From positions 1-22,838 of the forward strand of contig JAIPEK010000004.1 of NCBI GenBank assembly GCA_021737205.1: DNA of 22,838 bases, read 5' to 3'. The notes under the pieces were generated by a model, which made no database searches, had not been told where the DNA came from, and saw only the letters and a program-made list of their open reading frames with translations. Every line of letters begins with the position of its first letter. Position 1 is the first letter of the stretch. Shown here one piece after another: positions 16,271 through 22,229 of the stretch. Source of the stretch: Desulfarculaceae bacterium (GTDB taxonomy: Bacteria; Desulfobacterota; Desulfobacteria; Desulfobacterales; Desulfobacteraceae). The position numbers and the translations under genes are program-made.

Positions 16271-16298
16271 TTGAAAAATCGATTAATTGCGGTATAAT
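16271..16298 (+). promoter_or_regulatory. Sigma-70-type promoter of the NlpC/P60 lipoprotein gene
   Basis: TTGAAA (16271-16276), a 16-base spacer and a perfect TATAAT (16293-16298). The start codon is at 16304, five bases after the -10 box, so transcription should begin at or one base after the A of ATG. This predicts a leaderless mRNA, and no ribosome binding site precedes the ATG. Confidence 0.7.
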
Positions 16299-16303
16299 CG
16301 GGT

Positions 16304-17053
16304 ATGATCCAGCGATTGATTTTCCCCGTATCCGTGTTGACCGCCGCAGCTCTGATTTTCTCCTGCAGCCCGGATTTTAAGGAGCGGTCGGTGTATTTGC
16401 CCGATTCCGGCCGCTTCCCGTACGCCATACAATATTCCGTTCAGGCGGGCGCCTTCCGGAATTTTTCCAATGCAGAACGATTCACAATAAAAATCCGTCC
16501 ATATGCGGAAGCCTTCTGTTTCAAGGATGATGACGGTCTTTTCAAGGTGAGGTTCGGCAATTTTGCATCGCGGACAAAAGCGCGTGAAGAGGCGCTGCGT
16601 CTGAAAAAACTTGACATTATCCGTGATTTTTTTATTATCCCGCCTGGCTATGAGACGGAGGATGTCCCTGCAGGGCAGCCGATCCGCAGGAAAATCGTGT
16701 CAGAGGCGGAAAAGTATCTCGGGGTACCGTATCTGTGGGGAGGGGAGAGTGCGGAGACCGGATTTGACTGCAGCGGACTGGTTCTGTCGGTGTACAGGAA
16801 AGTGGGCATCGATCTGCCGAGAACGGCAAACAACCAGTACGGCCGGGGACGTTTTGTGAATAAAAGAAACCTGGCAAAAGGGGATCTCGTGTTTTTCAAA
16901 TCCGGCGGCCGCATTTCCCATGTGGGGATCTATATCGGTGCCGGCCGTTTTATCCATGCACCGGCCAGGGGAAAGACCGTGTGCAGGGAAACTTTGAAAA
17001 GGCGATATTATCAGCGCAGGTATGCGGGGGCACGAACCTACCTTCAGATGTAG
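16304..17053 (+). CDS. NlpC/P60 peptidoglycan endopeptidase lipoprotein with SPOR domain
   Basis: A 249-residue lipoprotein. The signal peptide ends in lipobox LIFS|C with lipidated C21. Residues about 42-113 form a SPOR domain (YSVQAGAFRNFSNAERF, GLFKVRFGNFASRTKA), which binds glycan stripped of side peptides at septa. Residues about 125-249 form an NlpC/P60 domain with C156 (GFDCSGLVLSVY), H206 (ISHVGIYIG) and third polar residue H218 (FIHAP), the Cys-His-His triad. The enzyme should cut peptide crosslinks or stems in the cell wall. ATG 16304 is needed for the charged start of the signal peptide, since no other start in frame would give one. It is transcribed from the promoter just upstream and is not part of an obvious operon. 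Confidence 0.92.
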   Translation: MIQRLIFPVSVLTAAALIFSCSPDFKERSVYLPDSGRFPYAIQYSVQAGAFRNFSNAERFTIKIRPYAEAFCFKDDDGLFKVRFGNFASRTKAREEALRLKKLDIIRDFFIIPPGYETEDVPAGQPIRRKIVSEAEKYLGVPYLWGGESAETGFDCSGLVLSVYRKVGIDLPRTANNQYGRGRFVNKRNLAKGDLVFFKSGGRISHVGIYIGAGRFIHAPARGKTVCRETLKRRYYQRRYAGARTYLQM

Positions 17054-17125
17054 CAGGGACCGTGCCGGTGATGTGTGAGGGGTCGGGCCCGCCCCCGTTT
17101 TCGACGGAACAATGGAAATTTTTTT

Positions 17126-18226
17126 ATGCAGCGACTGAATATAGTCTTTCTGGAGCCTTTTTGCGGAGGCTCTCACAAGGATTTCTCCCTGGGATGGCAG
17201 GCGAATTCTGCTCATGATATCGAGCTTCTGACGCTGCCGGATCGGTTCTGGAAATGGCGGATGCGGGGGTCGGCGCTTTATTTTGCAAAGCGGATGGAAT
17301 CCATTGATACGTGTGATGCGGTGGCGGCAACGGACATGATGAATGTGGCTGATTTAAGGGCGTTTTCAGGCAACCGGGAAGTCCCGCTTCTGCTCTATTT
17401 CCATGAAAATCAGCTCACCTATCCGGAAGGCCCCGGGGAAAAACGGACCGGGGAGTTCGGCTATATCAATCTTACTTCGGCACTTGCCGCAGACCGGGTG
17501 GTGTTCAATTCGCAGTTTCACCGCGACCGGTTCTTTCAGGCGGCTGAATCCTTGATTCAAAACGTACCTGACCATCCTCCGGAGTGGATCATGGAGGACA
17601 TACGGAATAAAACCGGAGTGCTGTATCCGGGATGCCGGTTTCCGGTGACGGGTGCGGGCATACCCCCTTCTTGCGGCAAACCTCCGCTTATTGTATGGAA
17701 CCACAGATGGGAGTGGGACAAACAGCCGGAAGTCTTTTTCAGCGTGCTGCGCGATATCCGGGATGCAGGGGTTCCATTCAGGCTCGCACTTGTCGGCGAG
17801 AGTTATGAACGGATTCCAAAGGTGTTTGCCCGGGCCGAAGAGGACTTCTCCGATCATATCACGGCATTCGGATACGTAGAGTCCAGGCAAAAGTATCTGG
17901 AGCTTCTCAGTCAGGGGACCGTGGTGGTCAGTACCGCCATTCAGGAAAATTTCGGAATATCCGTGGTGGAGGCGGTGCGGATGGGATGTTTTCCTCTTCT
18001 GCCGGAACGGCTTTCCTATCCGGAAATCATGCCGGAGCGGTTCCATGACCAGGTGATCTATTCGGACCGGGCGGATCTTGTAAAAAAACTGACACATCTG
18101 CTTTTGAATCCGGGCGGGTATGACAGTACACGGCAGATACTTTCCGGTGAAATGGAGAAGTTCTCCTGGGACCGCATGGCACCGGCATATGATCGTGAAA
18201 TCCTCCGTCTCCTCGCGAAAGTTTGA
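17126..18226 (+). CDS. DUF3524 glycosyltransferase (tRNA-queuosine alpha-mannosyltransferase type)
   Basis: A 366-residue soluble GT4-like glycosyltransferase. Hallmarks of the DUF3524 family are the N-terminal LEPFCGGSHKDF (9-20) and the TLPDRFWKWRMRGSA segment (36-50), followed by LLYFHENQLTYP. The C-terminal half has a GDP-sugar-binding region ENFGISVVEAVRMGCFPLLP near residues 273-293. The human homologue (GTDC1) is the tRNA-Asp queuosine mannosyltransferase (QTMAN), so the bacterial protein may mannosylate queuosine, but substrate is not proven. The frame opens at 17075; ATG 17126 is chosen because the family start is LNIVFLEPF. The ribosome site is weak. No queuosine-synthesis gene is in the window. 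Confidence 0.85.
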   Translation: MQRLNIVFLEPFCGGSHKDFSLGWQANSAHDIELLTLPDRFWKWRMRGSALYFAKRMESIDTCDAVAATDMMNVADLRAFSGNREVPLLLYFHENQLTYPEGPGEKRTGEFGYINLTSALAADRVVFNSQFHRDRFFQAAESLIQNVPDHPPEWIMEDIRNKTGVLYPGCRFPVTGAGIPPSCGKPPLIVWNHRWEWDKQPEVFFSVLRDIRDAGVPFRLALVGESYERIPKVFARAEEDFSDHITAFGYVESRQKYLELLSQGTVVVSTAIQENFGISVVEAVRMGCFPLLPERLSYPEIMPERFHDQVIYSDRADLVKKLTHLLLNPGGYDSTRQILSGEMEKFSWDRMAPAYDREILRLLAKV

Positions 18227-18313
18227 AAGACCCGTTGACAATTTTGTTTTATTGTGAAAAACCAGTGTAGTATGCAAAGTTGCCCCAAGGAAATCGACGT
18301 TCAGGAGAGTGAA

Positions 18314-18808
18314 ATGAAAAAAGGAAAATACCCGCATCACCCGGATATTACGGATGAGATGTGGAAAAATATCGATGCCGTTATTGAAGAAGGAAAAGGA
18401 AAGCCGGGATCCCTTATTTCCGTATTGAGGAGGTGCCAGGAGCAGGTGGGATATCTGCCGTCCACTCTGCTGGATTTTATTGGAAAAGGGTTGAGTATAT
18501 CCACAAGCGAGGTTTTCGGAGTTGCCACGTTTTATTCGTTTTTTTCGCTGACCCCCAAGGGACGGAACCGGGTCAAAGTGTGCACGGGAACCGCATGCTA
18601 CGTCAAGGGCATCAAGGACGCACTGGTACGGATCGGTGACAAATACGGCGTTAAAAAGGGAGAGACCACGGATGACAGGCGGTTTTCCCTGGAAGAAGTC
18701 AGGTGTCTGGGCGCCTGCGGTCTTGCTCCGGTAATGGTGGTCAACAAAGATGTTCACGGCAGTGTCGGATCTGACAAGGTAATTGATATACTTGAAAAGT
18801 ATGAATAA
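18314..18808 (+). CDS. nuoE: NuoE/HndA-like 2Fe-2S subunit (24 kDa type)
   Basis: A 164-residue thioredoxin-like ferredoxin subunit. A helical N-terminus is followed by the 2Fe-2S ligands C90 and C95 (KVCTGTACYVKG) and C131 and C135 (VRCLGACGLAP). It carries electrons between the flavin subunit and a partner, as in complex I, HndA of NADP-reducing hydrogenase or bifurcating dehydrogenases. ATG 18314 has AGGAG six bases upstream; in-frame starts at 18254 and 18272 are rejected because they add a non-family extension. It is followed after 12 bases by the NuoF-like gene. TTGACA at 18235 could be a -35 box, but no -10 stands at a normal distance. Confidence 0.93.
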   Translation: MKKGKYPHHPDITDEMWKNIDAVIEEGKGKPGSLISVLRRCQEQVGYLPSTLLDFIGKGLSISTSEVFGVATFYSFFSLTPKGRNRVKVCTGTACYVKGIKDALVRIGDKYGVKKGETTDDRRFSLEEVRCLGACGLAPVMVVNKDVHGSVGSDKVIDILEKYE

Positions 18809-18820
18809 GGGCGGATCAAC

Positions 18821-20614
18821 ATGATGAATACATTGCGAATCCAGCTGATGCTCTGCGGCGGGACAGGGTGCGAATCCACAGGCAGCCATGATGTGAAGGA
18901 GGCCATTGAAACCGAGATTCGAAAACAGGGCCTTGAAAACGAAGTACGGATCATTGTCACCGGGTGCAACGGATTCTGCGCGGTCGGGCCTGTGATGGTG
19001 GTCCAGCCGGAAGGGATCTTTTACCAGAAAATCAAGCCGTCGGATGCACCTGTACTGGTGGAGGAACACTTTCTTAAAGGCAGGCCGGTCAAGCGCCTGT
19101 TTTACAAGGAGCCCGCCTCCAAAGACAAAATTCCCCATATGGATGATATCCGGTTTTTTGCAAGCCAGTATTTTATCGCCATGCGCAACAAAGGCCATAT
19201 CGATCCGGAAACCATTGATGAGTATATCGGCACGGACGGGTACTTTGCCCTTGCCAAAGCCCTCAATGAAATGGAACCGGATGATATCATCCGGGAAATC
19301 ACCGATTCCGGACTCAGGGGCAGGGGAGGTGCGGGCTTCCCCGCCGGGAAAAAATGGGCGTTTGCCAGGGCGGCCGAGGGTGATACCAAATATGTGCTTT
19401 GCAATGCGGATGAAGGAGATCCCGGCGCGTTCATGGACAGAAGCATTCTCGAGTCGGATCCCCATGCCGTCCTGGAAGGGATGATTATCGCGGCAAAGGC
19501 CATTAACGCGAGCAAAGGGTATATTTACTGCCGATCCGAGTATCCCCTGGCCATCAAGCGCCTGACCATTGCCATCGAACATGCAAGGGACTACGGACTT
19601 CTGGGCCCGGACATTCTCGGATCGGGATTTGATTTTGACATCGAGATTTACCAAGGGGCGGGCGCGTTTGTCTGCGGAGAGGAAACCGCCCTGATGCGTT
19701 CCATAGAAGGCAAAAGGGGGATGCCCAGACCCCGCCCGCCTTTTCCGGCCAACAAAGGGCTGTGGGAGAAGCCGACCATTTTGAACAATGTGGAAACGCT
19801 TGCCAATGTGCCCCGGATTGTTCTCAACACAAGCGAGTGGTACAGCAGCATCGGAACCGGGACCAGCAAGGGTACCAAAGTGTTCGCCCTTTCCGGGGAT
19901 GTGGAGAATATCGGGCTTGTGGAAGTGCCCATGGGAACCACTCTTCGTACCCTTGTGCATGATATCGGCGGCGGCATTCCCGGCAAGAAACGGACTTTCA
20001 AGGCGGTTCAGCTGGGTGGGCCGTCCGGCGGATGCGTGCCGGAACAATATCTTGACACGCCGGTGGATTACGAGGAGATCGTTAAAGTCGGGGCGATCAT
20101 GGGGTCGGGCGGTGTCATCGTCATGGACAACCGGACCTGTATGGTAGACATGGCCAGGTATTTCATGGACTTTATCCAGGAAGAGTCCTGCGGAAAATGC
20201 ACACCCTGCAGGGAAGGCACCCGTGAGATTCTGAATATCCTGGAGAGAATATGCCGGGGAGAAGGCAGGATGGAGGACCTGACGCGGCTGACAAGCCTTG
20301 CCGAGGTGGTCGGACAGTCCTCCCTGTGCGGTCTGGGCCAGACTGCGTCCAATCCGGTTCTTTCCACCATTCGGTACTTCCGGGATGAGTATATCGCCCA
20401 CATCCGGGATAAAAAATGTCCTGCCAAGATATGCACCGATCTTCTGGAGTTTCAGGTGGACCCGGAAAAGTGCACCATGTGCGGTCTTTGTTACAAAAGC
20501 TGTCCTGCGGACGCCATTGACTGGCAGAAAAAGCAGGTGGCGGTCATCGACAGGGACAAATGCATCAAGTGCATGACCTGCTTTGACAAATGCAAGTTCG
20601 ACGCGATTTACTGA
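18821..20614 (+). CDS. nuoF: NuoF/HndC-like NADH-binding flavoprotein with 2Fe-2S and two 4Fe-4S domains
   Basis: A 597-residue protein with three parts. Residues 1-100 are a thioredoxin-like 2Fe-2S domain (C12, C17, C49, C53). Residues about 110-455 are the FMN/NADH-binding 51-kDa domain, with GRGGAGFPAGKKW (167-179) and YVLCNADEGDPGAFMDR. C457, C460, C463 (SCGKCTPCREGT) and C503 hold the N3-type 4Fe-4S cluster. The C-terminal 2x4Fe-4S ferredoxin has CTMCGLCYKSC (C551-C561) and CIKCMTCFDKC (C581-C591). This extended form is typical of HndC and electron-bifurcating hydrogenase or dehydrogenase subunits, which accept NADH electrons and pass them to ferredoxin-type partners. It follows the NuoE-like gene by 12 bases. 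No hydrogenase, formate dehydrogenase or other catalytic subunit follows. Confidence 0.94.
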   Translation: MMNTLRIQLMLCGGTGCESTGSHDVKEAIETEIRKQGLENEVRIIVTGCNGFCAVGPVMVVQPEGIFYQKIKPSDAPVLVEEHFLKGRPVKRLFYKEPASKDKIPHMDDIRFFASQYFIAMRNKGHIDPETIDEYIGTDGYFALAKALNEMEPDDIIREITDSGLRGRGGAGFPAGKKWAFARAAEGDTKYVLCNADEGDPGAFMDRSILESDPHAVLEGMIIAAKAINASKGYIYCRSEYPLAIKRLTIAIEHARDYGLLGPDILGSGFDFDIEIYQGAGAFVCGEETALMRSIEGKRGMPRPRPPFPANKGLWEKPTILNNVETLANVPRIVLNTSEWYSSIGTGTSKGTKVFALSGDVENIGLVEVPMGTTLRTLVHDIGGGIPGKKRTFKAVQLGGPSGGCVPEQYLDTPVDYEEIVKVGAIMGSGGVIVMDNRTCMVDMARYFMDFIQEESCGKCTPCREGTREILNILERICRGEGRMEDLTRLTSLAEVVGQSSLCGLGQTASNPVLSTIRYFRDEYIAHIRDKKCPAKICTDLLEFQVDPEKCTMCGLCYKSCPADAIDWQKKQVAVIDRDKCIKCMTCFDKCKFDAIY

Positions 20615-20634
20615 TACGGAGAAAAGGATCGGCT

Positions 20635-21072
20635 ATGGCTGCACAGACTCCGAGAAATCCGTTCCCGACCGTGGATATCATCATTGAAACAGAGGGCGGA
20701 ATCGTGCTGATCAAGCGGAAAAACCCGCCCTTTGGCTGGGCCATTCCGGGCGGGTTCGTGGATTATGGCGAGTCCCTGGAACAGGCCGCAAAAAGAGAAG
20801 CCAAAGAGGAGACCCGGCTGGATGTCCATCTGGTCGAACAGTTCCATGCGTATTCGGAGCCCGGCCGGGACCCAAGGTTTCATACCGTCTCCATGGTGTT
20901 TATCGCAACGGCCTCGGGCAAACCCGAGGCAGCGGATGATGCCGGGGAAGCCTGTGTTTTCAGTGCTGTCGAGCTCCCGGAGACTCTGGCGTTTGATCAC
21001 GGCCGAATCCTTGCCGATTATCTGGCCTATAAATCCGGACGGACCAGAAAAGAGATTTCCAGCCGTTTGTAA
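20635..21072 (+). CDS. Nudix hydrolase, ADP-ribose pyrophosphatase-like
   Basis: A 145-residue protein. The Nudix box runs from G40 to L62 (GFVDYGESLEQ, REAKEET): G40, E46, R54, E55, E58 and E59 are in place, but R61 occupies the usual second glycine (EETGL becomes EETRL). IIETEGGIVLIKRKNPPFGW and the later YSEPGRDPRFHTVSM match small ADP-ribose pyrophosphatases, which split ADP-ribose to AMP and ribose 5-phosphate. The frame opens at 20590; ATG 20635, preceded by AAAGGAT, is chosen because the family begins there. It lies 20 bases after the NuoF-like gene and may be its operon partner, tidying nucleotide breakdown products of NAD. Confidence 0.9.
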   Translation: MAAQTPRNPFPTVDIIIETEGGIVLIKRKNPPFGWAIPGGFVDYGESLEQAAKREAKEETRLDVHLVEQFHAYSEPGRDPRFHTVSMVFIATASGKPEAADDAGEACVFSAVELPETLAFDHGRILADYLAYKSGRTRKEISSRL

Positions 21073-21074
21073 GA

Positions 21075-21145
21075 AACCGCCATTCCCTGTACCCCCGGAC
21101 AACGGTCTTCGTTCTTTCGCATCTCAAAATCGCCACTTTGGTCAT
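21075..21145 (-). pseudogene. Frameshifted N-terminal remnant of a CGGC-domain protein
   Basis: On the minus strand an AAAGGAG ribosome site (21151-21157) precedes an ATG at 21145. It encodes MTKVAILRCER, and the neighbouring frame then reads NEDRCPGVQGMAV. Joined, the reading resembles the start of CGGC-domain proteins (KxxIIRCexNExRCP), and a one-base deletion near 21115 would explain the break. The alternate frame continues to about 21050, inside the antisense of the nudix gene, with no CGGC motif. The uninterrupted 62-residue frame (21145-20960) loses the family pattern after residue 11. The gene looks truncated, though its translation start is intact. Confidence 0.6.
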
Positions 21146-21280
21146 TTCTATCTCCTTTCCTGTTTCTGACAATTCGGGAAGTCCTTGACGGAAAACTGGT
21201 TCCGATTCATTCTGGTCATATTATCATAAAAGAGTATCGGTAAAAATGAAACTTGTCAAGGTTGGGATGTTTGATTTTTT

Positions 21281-21349
21281 TTGATCATTTGATCAAAAAT
21301 AGTGTTGACTTCTTTTTGGTGGCGTATTATATTTTGATCAAATGATTGA
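21281..21349 (+). promoter_or_regulatory. Pair of matching operators flanking a promoter
   Basis: Site 1 is TTGATCA-TT-TGATCAA (21281-21296), a perfect palindrome around two central bases. Site 2 is TTGATCA-AA-TGATTGA (21334-21349), a near match; the 15-base TTTTGATCAAATGAT (21332-21346) is an exact inverted copy of 21284-21298. The centres are 53 bases apart, five helical turns. Site 1 lies upstream of the promoter and site 2 covers its -10/start region, as expected for a repressor or a cooperative pair. The spacing of the TTGAT/ATCAA halves (six bases) is not that of FNR. Confidence 0.65.
21305..21334 (+). promoter_or_regulatory. Promoter of the DUF5320 gene pair
   Basis: TTGACT (21305-21310), an 18-base spacer and TATATT (21329-21334) make a reasonable sigma-70-type promoter. 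TTATAT (21327-21332) with a 16-base spacer is an alternative -10. It lies between the two operators and about 60 bases before the first DUF5320 start codon. Confidence 0.55.
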
Positions 21350-21395
21350 AAACGGTTTTCATCATTACATGACGGAAAACAGGGAGGTGAATACA

Positions 21396-21575
21396 ATGCC
21401 GAACAGAGACGGAACAGGACCCCGAGGAGAAGGCCCGAGAACAGGTCGCAAAGGAAATTCCGGGATATCTCCGGCGGATCAGGCCGGTGAAAAGAGACCC
21501 GGAAGCGGCCGTGGTGAGGGCGGTCGAGGCGGCCGCGGCAAGGGAGGCGGCCATGGACAGGGCCGCAGAGGATAA
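21396..21575 (+). CDS. DUF5320-like Gly/Arg-rich small protein
   Basis: A 59-residue, strongly basic and glycine-rich protein with MPNRDGTGPRGEGPRTGR at its start, the DUF5320 signature, followed by GRGEGGRGGRGKGGG. There is no cysteine, signal peptide or membrane segment. The frame opens at 21342, but ATG 21396 is preceded by GGGAGGTGA at about five bases and gives the family start. Function is unknown; relatives often sit beside dinitrogenase-cofactor-type (NifX/NifB-like) and Mrp-like ATPase genes, which are absent here. A second DUF5320 gene follows after 46 bases. Gly/Arg richness suggests a disordered, possibly nucleic-acid- or anion-binding peptide (inference). Confidence 0.8.
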   Translation: MPNRDGTGPRGEGPRTGRKGNSGISPADQAGEKRPGSGRGEGGRGGRGKGGGHGQGRRG

Positions 21576-21621
21576 CAAAAAAAGTACAATAATCCAGTAA
21601 AAGAAAGGAAAGGTGATCCAT

Positions 21622-21942
21622 ATGCCGGGTTTTGATAGAACAGGTCCCCGGGGAATGGGGTCGATGACAGGTGGTGCCCGGGGAATGTGCAACCCCGCAG
21701 GCGCCGGAGAGCAGACTTTTTACGGCTACGGTCGTGGTATGGCCTTCAGAAGAGGCGGTCGAGGCGGATTCGGACGGTTTCGAGGTGCCGGATGGGGATT
21801 CGGAGCGCGGTTTGTCCAACCGGGATACCCGTATTCTACTTCCAGTGAGCTGGAAATGCTCAAAACCGAAGCTGACTCCGCCAAAGCGGCGCTGGATGCC
21901 GTAAATCAGCGTATCTCAGAGCTGGAAAAACAGTCGGAATAG
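21622..21942 (+). CDS. DUF5320 protein with C-terminal coiled coil
   Basis: A 106-residue protein. It starts MPGFDRTGPRGMGSMTGGAR, the typical DUF5320 signature, continues through a Gly/Arg/aromatic-rich middle (RRGGRGGFGRFRGAGWGFG), and ends with a heptad-like helix (SELEMLKTEADSAKAALDAV onward) that should form a coiled coil. Only one cysteine (CNPAG) is present. The ribosome site AAAGGAAAGGTG precedes ATG 21622; a GTG at 21613 is rejected. It shares its opening motif with the preceding gene, so the two look like a diverged tandem duplication. They are probably co-transcribed from the operator-flanked promoter. Confidence 0.88.
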   Translation: MPGFDRTGPRGMGSMTGGARGMCNPAGAGEQTFYGYGRGMAFRRGGRGGFGRFRGAGWGFGARFVQPGYPYSTSSELEMLKTEADSAKAALDAVNQRISELEKQSE

Positions 21943-21944
21943 CT

Positions 21945-21978
21945 GCTGACCTGTAAAGCTTTACAAAAGGCCGTCAGC
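21945..21978. repeat. Nested inverted repeat after the DUF5320 genes
   Basis: TGTAAAGCTTTACA (21952-21965) is a perfect 14-base palindrome. It is enclosed by GCTGAC (21945-21950) and GTCAGC (21973-21978). The structure begins a few bases after the DUF5320 stop but lacks a T run, so a terminator function is doubtful; it could be a protein-binding site. The remainder of 21979-22229 shows no gene. Confidence 0.55.
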
Positions 21979-22122
21979 CGTTTGTGCAGGAAATCGAAAT
22001 CGGATCAGGCGATTGCCGGGGTTTGCCGCCGGGAGAGGTTTGAAGTGCGGTGACTTCGGCGATTTGCCTGGTCCTCGTTGGTTGGTCGAAGCAAGTTTTA
22101 CATTATTTTTTCATCCCTCCTA

Positions 22123-22196
22123 TTGACAAGATCGGAACTTTCAGACTAAGGTGACTGAGCGCTTGATCGGTTAAGCAGGTTCATCAGGAACTAACC
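22123..22196 (+). promoter_or_regulatory. Possible promoter and leader hairpin of the acetate transporter
   Basis: TTGACA (22123-22128) is a perfect -35 hexamer, but the region 16-18 bases on (ACTAAGG) is a poor -10 box. In the leader, GGTTA (22169-22173) pairs with TAACC (22192-22196) and GTTC (22179-22182) with GAAC (22188-22191), forming a bulged hairpin upstream of the AGGAGG ribosome site. An activator-dependent promoter is possible. Confidence 0.35.
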
Positions 22197-22229
22197 AGAA
22201 CATCTATCTCTCAATTCAGGAGGAATCGT

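Noticed and set aside
15979..16428. Minus-strand frame of 149 codons crossing the inverted repeat and the start of the lipoprotein gene
   Set aside because: It overlaps the promoter and signal peptide of a well-supported gene, lacks a ribosome site, and its KGMKELKQNLHELHALHG stretch is only the CATGAAG repeat in translation.
18235..18273. TTGACA (18235-18240) as a promoter for the NuoE-like gene
   Set aside because: No -10 box stands 16-18 bases away; TAGTAT at 18268 is 27 bases off, so a sigma-70 promoter cannot be assigned with confidence.
17366..20401. A 1011-codon open frame on the minus strand
   Set aside because: It lies antisense to the glycosyltransferase and NuoE/NuoF-like genes, which have clear motifs, and its translation shows no recognisable family; it is a codon-bias shadow.
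21281..21296. FNR box reading of TTGATCATTTGATCAA
   Set aside because: FNR sites have four bases between TTGAT and ATCAA; here there are six, so the match is only partial.
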